NCBI GenBank assembly: GCA_023251595.1
Contig: JAHEYM010000127.1
Coordinates: 3,666 to 9,602 of the forward strand
DNA length: 5,937 nucleotides
Direction: 5' to 3'
DNA from: Bacteroidota bacterium
Lineage (GTDB): Bacteria; Bacteroidota; Bacteroidia; AKYH767-A; JABDAW01
The position numbers were made by a program, and so were the translations under genes. Below the pieces are notes generated by a model, which saw only the letters and a list, made by a program, of their open reading frames with translations, was not told where the DNA came from and searched no databases. Below are positions 1 through 5,816 of the stretch, piece by piece. Every line of letters starts with the position of its first letter. Position 1 is the stretch's first letter.

Positions 1-3000
1 CCTCTTACTATTGATCTTGCGGGATATGATGTGTATTATACTTCGCTTCAAATTGTGAACGGTAACCCGGCTATTTCGTATTTTGATGTACCCAATCAGG
101 ATTTGAAGTATGTTCGCGCAACAGATGCCTCGGGTACAATATGGGCTACGTCTATTACCTTAGATGCTACGGGTTCAACCGGGGCAAATTCTTCACTACA
201 AATCGTGAATGGAAATCCTGCTATCTCCTACTTTCAATCGGGCGGTGGGTTGAAATACATCAGGTCAATAGATGTTTCGGGTACATCATGGAACACGCCT
301 ATCCTGATTGGTTCAAACTTAGATCAATCGCAATACACTTCCCTGCAAATCGTAAATGGAATCCCTGCTGTTTCCTATTACTATTATAATTCTGGCAATG
401 GGTTTCTTCTGAGATATATGAGGGCTACTGATGCTTCAGGCACGACATGGTCAGCACCAGTCTCTATTCAAAACACTGGAGATGTCGGAGATTATTCCTC
501 CTTACAGATCGTGAACGGCAATCCCGCTATCTCTTATAAATCAAATAATGGTGATGGTTTGAAATATGTGAGAGCTACGAATGCTTCGGGCTCTGCATGG
601 TCTGCGTCTGTTTCGGTTGATCAGACGGCCGGCGGTAGCCGTTCGACATCATTGCAGATCGTAAATGGTAACCCCGCTATTTCTTATTGCAATTTTTCGG
701 GTAACGGACTTAAATATGTTCGAGCTACCGACGCATCAGGCACTGCATGGGCTGCACCTGTTTCCATTGATGTTACGGGAATTTATGTTGATTATACTTC
801 CCTTCAAATCGTGAACGGAAACCCCGCGATTTCCTATTATGATCAAACCAACGGTCATCTGAAATATGTTCGTGCCACGGATGCTTCCGGTACGGTCTGG
901 GATGCACCAATAACGATCGATGCTACGGCGAATGTTGGGGCTTATACTTCTCTTCGAATCGTGAACGGCAATCCAGCTATTTCTTATAGCGATCTTGGCG
1001 CTTTGCGATTGAAATATATACGGGCTACTGATGCCACCGGATCGGCCTGGGCTGCACCAATCACTGTTGATGCTACTTACGGAGGTAGTAGTACTTCCCT
1101 ACAAATCGTGAATGGTAACCCCGCTATTGCCTATTATAATATTGGCACTACCGATCTGAAATATGTGCGTGCCACTGATGCTTCAGGTACTGTCTGGGCT
1201 TCACCGGTCGCTATTGATGTTACAGGCAGCGTTGGGCGGTATGCTTCCCTTCAAGTCGTGAACGGTTACCCGGCTATTTCTTACCAGAATGTCACCACTG
1301 CCGATTTGAAATATGTGAGTGCAACAGATGTTTCTGGCACGGCATGGGATGCGCCTGTTACATTGGATGCCCCAGGCAGTACCGGGTTTTATTCATCAAT
1401 GATTCCAATCGGTTCAAACGTAGGCATTTCATACTATAATCAGACAGAAAAATTCCCTTACTTTATTTTAGGAGCGTTTCCACCTGTCGTCTATATTCCC
1501 GATGTTAATTTTAAAGCTGCACTCGTTGCAGATTTAACCATCAACACCAATAGTGATGCAGAAATACAGGTCTCGGAAGCGGCTGCCTACACGGGTGTAA
1601 TTGCCGTTCAAAGTTCAAACATTTCTGATTTAACCGGTATCGAAGCCTTTACTGCTATTATCTATTTAGATTGTGACTACAATTCCCTAAGTAGTTTAGA
1701 TGTGAGCCACAATACTGCTCTTGCTTATTTGGATTGTAGTGGTAATTCTATCAGCAGTCTGGACCTAAGTCAAAACGCTGCTCTTAATCATCTTGTTTGT
1801 GAACACAACTCCCTAAGTACCTTGGATATAAGTAACAACGCGGCTCTTGATTATTTGAATTGTAATAGTAATTTCTTAACTAGTATAGATGTAAGCTTCA
1901 ACACGGCTCTTACTCATTTAGAGTGTTACAGTAATTCCATAACTACGTTAGATATGAGCCAAAATGCGATTCTTAATACTTTGGTTTGTTTCACTAATTC
2001 CCTTAGTAGTTTAAATGTAGCCAATGGTAACAATACAAGTTTAGGTATTTTTGCAAGCCAGAACCCTTCTCTTACTTGCATACAAGTGGATAATGTTGCC
2101 TGGTCAACTGCCAATTGGACCGTCGGCGGTGGCAACATTGATAATACTGCTTCTTTTAGTCTGAATTGTAATTGCATTTCACCTATTGCCGATGCAGGAG
2201 TTGATCGCCCTATCTGCCTTGGGCAAAATACGATCATCGGTGCTGCTGCTATTGGTGGAAACACCTACAGTTGGGATAATGCCGGTACGCTCAACGACGC
2301 CACTTTATCCAACCCAACAGCAACACCTGCTGTTACTACGACTTATACGGTCACGGCAAGCGTGACCGCTACGGGTTGCACTTCTACAGATGCAGTTATA
2401 GCAACAGTGAATCCGCTACCGACAGCAGACGCTGGATCAGATCAGGCTATGTGTGTGGGACAAGTTGTGACTATCGGGACTAATGCTGTTGCTGGGAATA
2501 CTTACAGTTGGGATAATGCTGGTACGCTTGACGATGCCACATTATCCAATCCAACAGCAACTCCTGCAATTACCACAACTTATACGGTCACGGTAACAAC
2601 AACTGCAACAGGATGCACTTCGACCGATGCAGTTACTGTAACGGTGAATCCACTTCCGAATGCTGACGCAGGAATAGATCAGTCTGAATGCGTGGGACAA
2701 GGTGTGACAATTGGGAATACTGCTGTTGTGGGGAATACATATTTATGGGACAATGCAGGCTCGCTCAATGATGCAACCTTATCCAATCCGACGGCAACGC
2801 CTGCGGTTACTACGACTTATACGATCACGGCGAGCGTGACCGCTACAGGTTGTACTTCGATAGATGCGGTGACGGTAACGGTCAACCCGTTGCCAGTCGC
2901 AGATGCAGGAATAGACCAAGCGGTTTGCGTGGGACAAGGTGTGATCATTGGGAATACGGCTGTTGCCGGAAATACATACAGTTGGGATAATGTGGCATCG

Positions 3001-5721
3001 CTCAACGATGCCACTTTATCTAACCCGACATCAGCCCCTGCGGTTACGACCACTTATACGGTCACGGCAAGCGTGACCGCTACGGGTTGTATTTCGACAG
3101 ACGCTGTGACAGTGACTGTCAATCCGTTACCAACGGCAGATGCAGGTGTTGATCAGACAATCTGTGCAGGAGGGGTAACTACAGTTGGTTCTTCGTCAGT
3201 GGCTGGCAATACTTATTTGTGGTCTCCGATTACAGGATTAAGTAATCCTTCTGCTTCGAATCCATTTGCTTTCCCTGCATCAACAACTACATATACAGTT
3301 ACGGTTACAACAACTGCAACCGGTTGTACGAGTACCGATGCAGTTATCGTAACAGTAAATCCGTTACCGACAGCAGATGCGGGTGTTGATCAAACAGTTT
3401 GTGCTGGACAAGGCGTGACCATTGGGACAAGTGCTGTTGGCGGAAATACTTATAGTTGGGATAATGCGGGAACATTAAACGATGCAGCTTCGTCGAACCC
3501 GACCGGAACACCTGCTTCAAACACTACATATACAGTTACGGTCACGGTCACGGCAACGGGTTGTACAGCTACAGATGCAGTTTCAGTAACTGTCCATCCA
3601 TTACCACTTGCGGATGCAGGAACGGATCAGACTCTCTGTCAAGGTGGAATTGTTCAAATTGGATCAGCAGTAGTAGGTGGAAATTCCTATTCCTGGTCAC
3701 CTTCGACTTCACTTAGTGATCCACTTGTTTCCAATCCGACAGCAAATCCATCATCGACCACTACATATACAGTTACAGTTACAACCACTGCAACAGGTTG
3801 TACTAGTACAGATACAGTTGCAGTAACAGTGAATCCGTTACCGGTTGCGGACGCAGGTTTTGACCAAACAATATGCGTAGGACAAAGTATCGGCATTGGT
3901 GCAGCAGCCGTGGGTGGAAATTCATATTCATGGTCACCGTCTGCAAACCTAACAAGCAGCATGGTATCTAATCCGACAGCAAATCCTGTATCAACTACTA
4001 CATATACAGTTACGGTAACAACAACAGCAACAGGATGCACAAATACAGAGGCAGCAGTTGTAAATGTTAATCCTGTCCCGACAGCTAATGCAGGTATCGA
4101 TCAATCCTATTGCACCGGTGGAAGCACAGTCATCGGATCAGGATCAGTGGGAGGGAATACATATTCTTGGTCACCTTCTGTAAATCTCACGAGCAGCATC
4201 GTTCCAAACCCAACTGCGAATCCAACTTCCACAACAACTTATACAGTCACTGCAACAACGACTGCTACCGGCTGTTCTGCTTCGGATGCGATGGTACTCA
4301 CAGTAAATCCGTTACCAACAGTGACGTTTGATCCTATACCAACTGTTTGCAGAAACTATCAATTGACGTTAACAGGAGGTTCACCTGTGGGCGGTGTATA
4401 TAGCGGAGCAGGAGTAAGTGGCGGAGTTTTTAATGCTGCGTCCACGACTGTAGGACCACATACGATTACCTATACATATACAGATGGAAATGGTTGCATC
4501 AATTCCGCAAATCAAACGGTAGTTGTCGATGCGATAACCTGTACCGAATTAAATTCAGCATATTGTAACATCACCCTGACAACACTGAATGATCACCTGT
4601 ATTTCGATTGGGTTTCAGGAGCTACTAATTATGAGATTAACGCAACGAATGTTGCACTTGGTTATAATCAGAGCTATATAGTTGGAGCGGCAACTGTATT
4701 CAGAATGACCAATTTCCCGGGTATTGCCTACGGAACCGTGTATGATGTAAAGGTGCGTCCTATGGTTGGAGGAGTGTGGGGATCATTCGGATCTGTGTGT
4801 ACGATAACCACCTCACCTGCGCCTATTACCCAACTTGCCACAGCATATTGTGGTATTTCACTTGCTTCAATGAGCGACAATCTGTATTTTAACTGGATTG
4901 ACTACGCAACGAATTATGACATAAATGTTGTAAATTCTTCTCTTGGTTATAATCAAACAATCACTGTCGGAGCAACGACGGTCTTCAGGATGACCAATTT
5001 CACGGGGATTGCATTCGGCACGACGTACGATGTAAAAGTGAGGGCAAAGATAAATGGTGTCTATGGTCCTTTTGGAAGCATCTGTACAGTTACTACACCT
5101 ATTGGTCCAATTACAGAGCTTGCAACTATTTCCTGTAATACGACATTGGTAGCGATGACAAACAATCTCTATTATGATTATATTTCGGGTGCAAGTAATT
5201 ATGATGTCAATGTTGTAAATGCGGGATTAGGCTACAATCAAACTGTTACAAAGGGTTCAACTACGAATTTCAGGATGACCAATTTCACAGGTTTACTTGC
5301 TTCCACAACTTATGACGTAAAAGTCCGTGCAAAAATCAATGGAGTATATTGTCCATGGGGATCGGTATGTACAGTCACAACTCCGATCACACTTTCACGT
5401 AATTCTGATCCTGATTCCCCTTCGACCGGCTCAGGGATCGGTTCGGTTAGTAAGCTTGTGGAACTCTCTGCATATCCAAATCCATTCTCCGAAATATTAA
5501 ATATATTATTTACTTCGGATGAAACTTCAGCGGCGCAATTAAATATATATGATATCACCGGAAGAAAGATATATACTTATGAAAACTTCCCTGTAAACAT
5601 TTCAACAGAATTGCAGACGTCACAGATGTTCCAATCGTCCCTCGCGTCGGGAATCTATTTTGTTGAAGTATTGCAGGGAGATAAGCGAAAAATTATTAAA
5701 GTTGTCAGGAGCAATGAATAA
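1..5721 (+). CDS. Giant multi-repeat secreted surface protein with type IX secretion sorting domain (5' partial)
   Basis: The reading frame is open from base 1 to a TAA at 5719-5721, giving 1,906 visible codons (on the order of 200 kDa). The first GTG, at 31, is not a believable start. The ten codons before it (PLTIDLAGYD) match the end of the same repeat that follows, so the true start and signal peptide lie upstream. Domain order by visible residue: ~50-aa repeats 14-464 and a decayed copy to ~498; LRR domain ~499-725; nine 79-aa Ig/PKD-like repeats 730-1440; a related domain 1441-1511; three 95-aa Fn3-like repeats 1514-1798; linker 1799-1819; T9SS sorting domain 1820-1906. From family knowledge, such proteins are exported through the type IX system, have the C-terminal domain cleaved, and are anchored to the surface or released. 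A role as adhesin or binding protein is inferred from architecture. No catalytic motif was seen. Confidence is high for the CDS and for secretion, low for any specific function. Confidence 0.97.
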   Translation, partial: PLTIDLAGYDVYYTSLQIVNGNPAISYFDVPNQDLKYVRATDASGTIWATSITLDATGSTGANSSLQIVNGNPAISYFQSGGGLKYIRSIDVSGTSWNTPILIGSNLDQSQYTSLQIVNGIPAVSYYYYNSGNGFLLRYMRATDASGTTWSAPVSIQNTGDVGDYSSLQIVNGNPAISYKSNNGDGLKYVRATNASGSAWSASVSVDQTAGGSRSTSLQIVNGNPAISYCNFSGNGLKYVRATDASGTAWAAPVSIDVTGIYVDYTSLQIVNGNPAISYYDQTNGHLKYVRATDASGTVWDAPITIDATANVGAYTSLRIVNGNPAISYSDLGALRLKYIRATDATGSAWAAPITVDATYGGSSTSLQIVNGNPAIAYYNIGTTDLKYVRATDASGTVWASPVAIDVTGSVGRYASLQVVNGYPAISYQNVTTADLKYVSATDVSGTAWDAPVTLDAPGSTGFYSSMIPIGSNVGISYYNQTEKFPYFILGAFPPVVYIPDVNFKAALVADLTINTNSDAEIQVSEAAAYTGVIAVQSSNISDLTGIEAFTAIIYLDCDYNSLSSLDVSHNTALAYLDCSGNSISSLDLSQNAALNHLVCEHNSLSTLDISNNAALDYLNCNSNFLTSIDVSFNTALTHLECYSNSITTLDMSQNAILNTLVCFTNSLSSLNVANGNNTSLGIFASQNPSLTCIQVDNVAWSTANWTVGGGNIDNTASFSLNCNCISPIADAGVDRPICLGQNTIIGAAAIGGNTYSWDNAGTLNDATLSNPTATPAVTTTYTVTASVTATGCTSTDAVIATVNPLPTADAGSDQAMCVGQVVTIGTNAVAGNTYSWDNAGTLDDATLSNPTATPAITTTYTVTVTTTATGCTSTDAVTVTVNPLPNADAGIDQSECVGQGVTIGNTAVVGNTYLWDNAGSLNDATLSNPTATPAVTTTYTITASVTATGCTSIDAVTVTVNPLPVADAGIDQAVCVGQGVIIGNTAVAGNTYSWDNVASLNDATLSNPTSAPAVTTTYTVTASVTATGCISTDAVTVTVNPLPTADAGVDQTICAGGVTTVGSSSVAGNTYLWSPITGLSNPSASNPFAFPASTTTYTVTVTTTATGCTSTDAVIVTVNPLPTADAGVDQTVCAGQGVTIGTSAVGGNTYSWDNAGTLNDAASSNPTGTPASNTTYTVTVTVTATGCTATDAVSVTVHPLPLADAGTDQTLCQGGIVQIGSAVVGGNSYSWSPSTSLSDPLVSNPTANPSSTTTYTVTVTTTATGCTSTDTVAVTVNPLPVADAGFDQTICVGQSIGIGAAAVGGNSYSWSPSANLTSSMVSNPTANPVSTTTYTVTVTTTATGCTNTEAAVVNVNPVPTANAGIDQSYCTGGSTVIGSGSVGGNTYSWSPSVNLTSSIVPNPTANPTSTTTYTVTATTTATGCSASDAMVLTVNPLPTVTFDPIPTVCRNYQLTLTGGSPVGGVYSGAGVSGGVFNAASTTVGPHTITYTYTDGNGCINSANQTVVVDAITCTELNSAYCNITLTTLNDHLYFDWVSGATNYEINATNVALGYNQSYIVGAATVFRMTNFPGIAYGTVYDVKVRPMVGGVWGSFGSVCTITTSPAPITQLATAYCGISLASMSDNLYFNWIDYATNYDINVVNSSLGYNQTITVGATTVFRMTNFTGIAFGTTYDVKVRAKINGVYGPFGSICTVTTPIGPITELATISCNTTLVAMTNNLYYDYISGASNYDVNVVNAGLGYNQTVTKGSTTNFRMTNFTGLLASTTYDVKVRAKINGVYCPWGSVCTVTTPITLSRNSDPDSPSTGSGIGSVSKLVELSAYPNPFSEILNILFTSDETSAAQLNIYDITGRKIYTYENFPVNISTELQTSQMFQSSLASGIYFVEVLQGDKRKIIKVVRSNE
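40..1392 (+). repeat. Nine tandem ~150-bp repeats encoding ~50-aa SLQIVNGNPAISY units
   Basis: Units begin at 40, 190, 337, 496, 646, 796, 946, 1093 and 1243, spaced 147, 150 or 159 bp. Each encodes S-L-Q-I-V-N-G-N-P-A-I-S-Y, then a variable 5-10 residue turn, then LKYVRATDASGTxW, then PVxID and a Gly-containing linker ending near Tyr. The residues before base 31 are the end of a further copy cut by the window edge. The variable stretch after ISY (such as FDVPNQD, YDQTNGH, KSNNGDG) is the main place copies differ. Three or four short beta-strand-like segments per 50 residues fit a beta-propeller blade, as in sialidase/BNR-like folds, but this is inference from period and hydrophobic pattern; no canonical Asp-box was seen. 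No cysteine is conserved. Function is unknown; carbohydrate or protein binding is plausible. Confidence 0.92.
1393..1494 (+). other. Decayed tenth copy of the ~50-aa repeat and junction to the LRR domain
   Basis: The segment starts exactly 150 bp after unit nine and still carries S-S-M at the start and GISYYNQTE where intact units have AISYYDxxx. The QIVNGNP core is replaced by IPIGSNV, and the LKYVRATDASG half is gone, replaced by FPYFILGAFPPVVY. It looks like a terminal cap or remnant of the array. It leads directly into the IPDVNFKAAL start of the leucine-rich domain. Confidence 0.7.
1543..1578 (+). other. EF-hand-like (degenerate calcium-binding-like) loop at the LRR N-cap
   Basis: Twelve residues read N-T-N-S-D-A-E-I-Q-V-S-E. 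They keep acidic or amide groups at loop positions 1, 3, 5, 7 and 12 and the hydrophobic Ile at position 8, as in an EF-hand loop. Position 1 is Asn instead of Asp and position 6 is Ala instead of Gly, so calcium binding may be weakened or lost. In related proteins the same place usually reads close to DTNGDGEIQVSEA (family knowledge from memory). Confidence 0.55.
1666..2049 (+). repeat. Six leucine-rich repeats of 63 bp (21 aa), last one 69 bp
   Basis: Repeats begin at 1666, 1729, 1792, 1855, 1918 and 1981. The consensus is L-x-C-x-x-N-S-L-S-S-L-D-V-S-x-N-x-A-L-x-x. Five copies are exactly 21 residues; the sixth is 23, with an NGNN insertion near its end. Every copy has Cys at position 3 (LDC, LDC, LVC, LNC, LEC, LVC) and Asn at position 6, which would stack as a cysteine ladder and an asparagine ladder along the solenoid. 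Confidence 0.92.
2341..2378 (+). repeat. 38-bp exact direct repeat, copy in Ig-like unit 1, containing an 8-bp inverted repeat
   Basis: This 38-bp stretch (ACTTATACGG to ACGGGTTG) is identical to 3052-3089 in unit 4, three periods (711 bp) away. Unit 3 has the same stretch at 2815-2852 with three differences. Inside it, CGGTCACG (2348-2355) and CGTGACCG (2361-2368) are perfect reverse complements around a GCAAG loop. It encodes TYTVTASVTATG(C). The identity exceeds what the protein requires, since other units use different codons here. Confidence 0.8.
3052..3089 (+). repeat. 38-bp exact direct repeat, copy in Ig-like unit 4
   Basis: Identical to 2341-2378, with the same inverted repeat at 3059-3066 and 3072-3079. 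It suggests relatively recent duplication or gene conversion between units 1 and 4, whose other parts are more diverged. Confidence 0.8.
4321..4533 (+). other. Divergent Ig/PKD-like domain following the nine-unit array
   Basis: About 71 residues beginning VTFDPIPTVC and ending INSANQTVVVDA. It keeps the two-cysteine plan (TVC near the start, NGC near the end) and the TITYTYTDGNGC strand typical of PKD-like domains. It lacks the GNTYSW and SNPTATP segments of the preceding units and instead has a Gly-rich GGVYSGAGVSGGVF segment. That VYSGxGVSGxxF pattern is a familiar Bacteroidota PKD-like variant. It probably caps the stalk before the Fn3-like units. Confidence 0.8.
4540..5394 (+). repeat. 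Three tandem 285-bp Fn3-like repeats (95 aa each)
   Basis: Units begin at 4540, 4825 and 5110, exactly 285 bp apart. Shared features in order: YC/SC near residue 9, N/DNLYFDW, GATNYDINVVN, LGYNQ, a FRMTNFTGI segment, TTYDVKVRAKINGVYGPFGS and a final C-T-V-T-T-P. The YDVKVRA strand and overall length fit a fibronectin type III-like fold. The early and late cysteines probably pair. Units 2 and 3 share a 20-bp exact stretch (4984-5003 and 5269-5288). These lie just before the sorting domain, as is usual for spacer domains in T9SS cargo. Confidence 0.88.
5395..5457 (+). other. Ser/Gly/Pro-rich interdomain linker
   Basis: Residues SRNSDPDSPSTGSGIG SVSK L are low-complexity and without predicted strand pattern. 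They join the last Fn3-like unit to the sorting domain. A flexible linker is expected here, since the sorting domain is removed by the T9SS sortase (family knowledge). Part of it is encoded by a REP-like palindromic sequence. Confidence 0.75.
5418..5436. repeat. REP-like palindromic sequence inside the coding linker
   Basis: CCCTTCGACCGGCTCAGGG matches the plan CCCTTCGAC-(2-4 nt)-GCTCAGGG that is dispersed in many bacterial genomes, including Bacteroidota, mostly between genes. Here it is read in frame as part of SPSTGSGIG. An imperfect outer arm is seen too: GATCC at 5407-5411 complements GGATC at 5435-5439. Recognition is from memory of this motif; the copy number in this genome cannot be judged from the window. 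Confidence 0.5.
5458..5718 (+). other. Type IX secretion system C-terminal sorting domain (type A)
   Basis: The last 87 residues contain the ordered marks of this family (TIGR04183/Por_Secre_tail type): YPNPF at visible residues 1825-1829, LNIYDITGRKI around 1847-1857, GIYFVEV at 1884-1890, and a terminal basic KRKIIKVV strand just before the stop. In known T9SS cargo the domain directs passage through the outer-membrane translocon after Sec export, then is cleaved by the PorU-type sortase. This is the strongest clue to the phylum and to the protein's extracellular location. Confidence 0.96.
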
Positions 5722-5730
5722 ACAAAATTG

Positions 5731-5770
5731 TTTGCCTACAGCTTGACCCGTTTTTTCGGGAGATGGCAAA
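5731..5770 (+). other. Possible alternative 3' UTR fold upstream of the terminator
   Basis: CCCG (5747-5750) and CGGG (5757-5760) flank a T6 loop. Outside them TTTGCC (5731-5736) complements GGCAAA (5765-5770). The outer right arm overlaps the foot of the terminator stem, so the two folds compete for only a few bases. It may protect the mRNA 3' end or be chance. Confidence 0.3.
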
Positions 5771-5816
5771 GAAAAGCACAGATCTTCTTTTACCAGGATC
5801 TGTGCTTTTCTATTTG
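5767..5816. terminator. Bidirectional hairpin terminator
   Basis: GAAAAGCACAGATC (5771-5784) is perfectly complementary to GATCTGTGCTTTTC (5797-5810), a 14-bp stem around a 12-base loop. CAAA (5767-5770) can also pair with TTTG (5813-5816) across a TA bulge. The A-rich left foot and T-rich right foot suit intrinsic termination from either side. It begins 45 bases after the TAA and should end the transcript of the large gene. Confidence 0.85.

Larger units (their letters stand above)
1495..2175 (+). other. Leucine-rich repeat domain, Bacteroidota internalin-like type, with caps
   Basis: The domain opens with IPDVNFKAALVAD, the usual N-terminal lead-in of this LRR class. An EF-hand-like stretch follows (NTNSDAEIQVSE), then a transition strand (VIAVQSSNISDLTGIEAF). 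Six repeats at 1666-2049 make the solenoid. The C-terminal part (FASQNPSLTCIQVD through the Cys-Asn-Cys at 2167-2175) contains AWSTANW and looks like a C-cap. LRR solenoids of this kind present a curved face for binding proteins or glycans; the partner here cannot be told. The domain sits between the ~50-aa repeats and the Ig-like stalk, consistent with an outward-facing binding module. Confidence 0.88.
2188..4320 (+). repeat. Nine tandem 237-bp Ig/PKD-like repeats (79 aa each)
   Basis: Units begin at 2188, 2425, 2662, 2899, 3136, 3373, 3610, 3847 and 4084, every one exactly 237 bp with no insertion or deletion. The consensus is ADAGxDQxxCxGQxVxIG, then GNTYSW, SNPTATP, TTTYTVT, TATGCTSTDAV and VTVNPLP. 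All nine have Cys at unit positions 10 and 64, so one intradomain disulfide per unit is likely once outside the cytoplasm. Two subtypes occur: WDNAGTLNDATLSNPTATP (units 1-4 and, modified, 6) and WSPxxxLxxxxxSNPTANP (units 5, 7, 8, 9; unit 5 has FAFP). This style of Thr/Val-rich all-beta repeat is common in Bacteroidota cell-surface proteins and normally acts as a rigid stalk or spacer. Confidence 0.95.

Noticed and set aside
31..33. GTG as the start codon of the large gene
   Set aside because: The frame is open upstream, the upstream codons belong to the same repeat family, and no ribosome binding site or signal peptide is present.
141..389. Plus-strand open frames inside the large gene (also 4110-4331)
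   Set aside because: Both overlap clearly coding repeats in another frame and encode unrecognisable peptides.
1666..2049. Regular short repeats considered as a CRISPR array
   Set aside because: The 63-bp period is an in-frame leucine-rich repeat, with no constant direct repeat separated by unique spacers.
1926..2264. Minus-strand open frame of 112 codons
   Set aside because: It lies wholly antisense to the LRR and first Ig-like unit, has no recognisable domain, and is a by-product of the repetitive coding strand.
3687..4040. Minus-strand open frame of 117 codons, with a similar one at 2817-3053
   Set aside because: Their Val/Thr-rich repetitive peptides mirror the Ig-like repeats and recur at the same phase in different units, as expected for shadow frames.
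5310..5558. Minus-strand open frame of 82 codons containing PEPVEG
   Set aside because: The peptide comes from reading the REP-like palindrome in reverse, and the rest is antisense to the Fn3-like unit and sorting domain.
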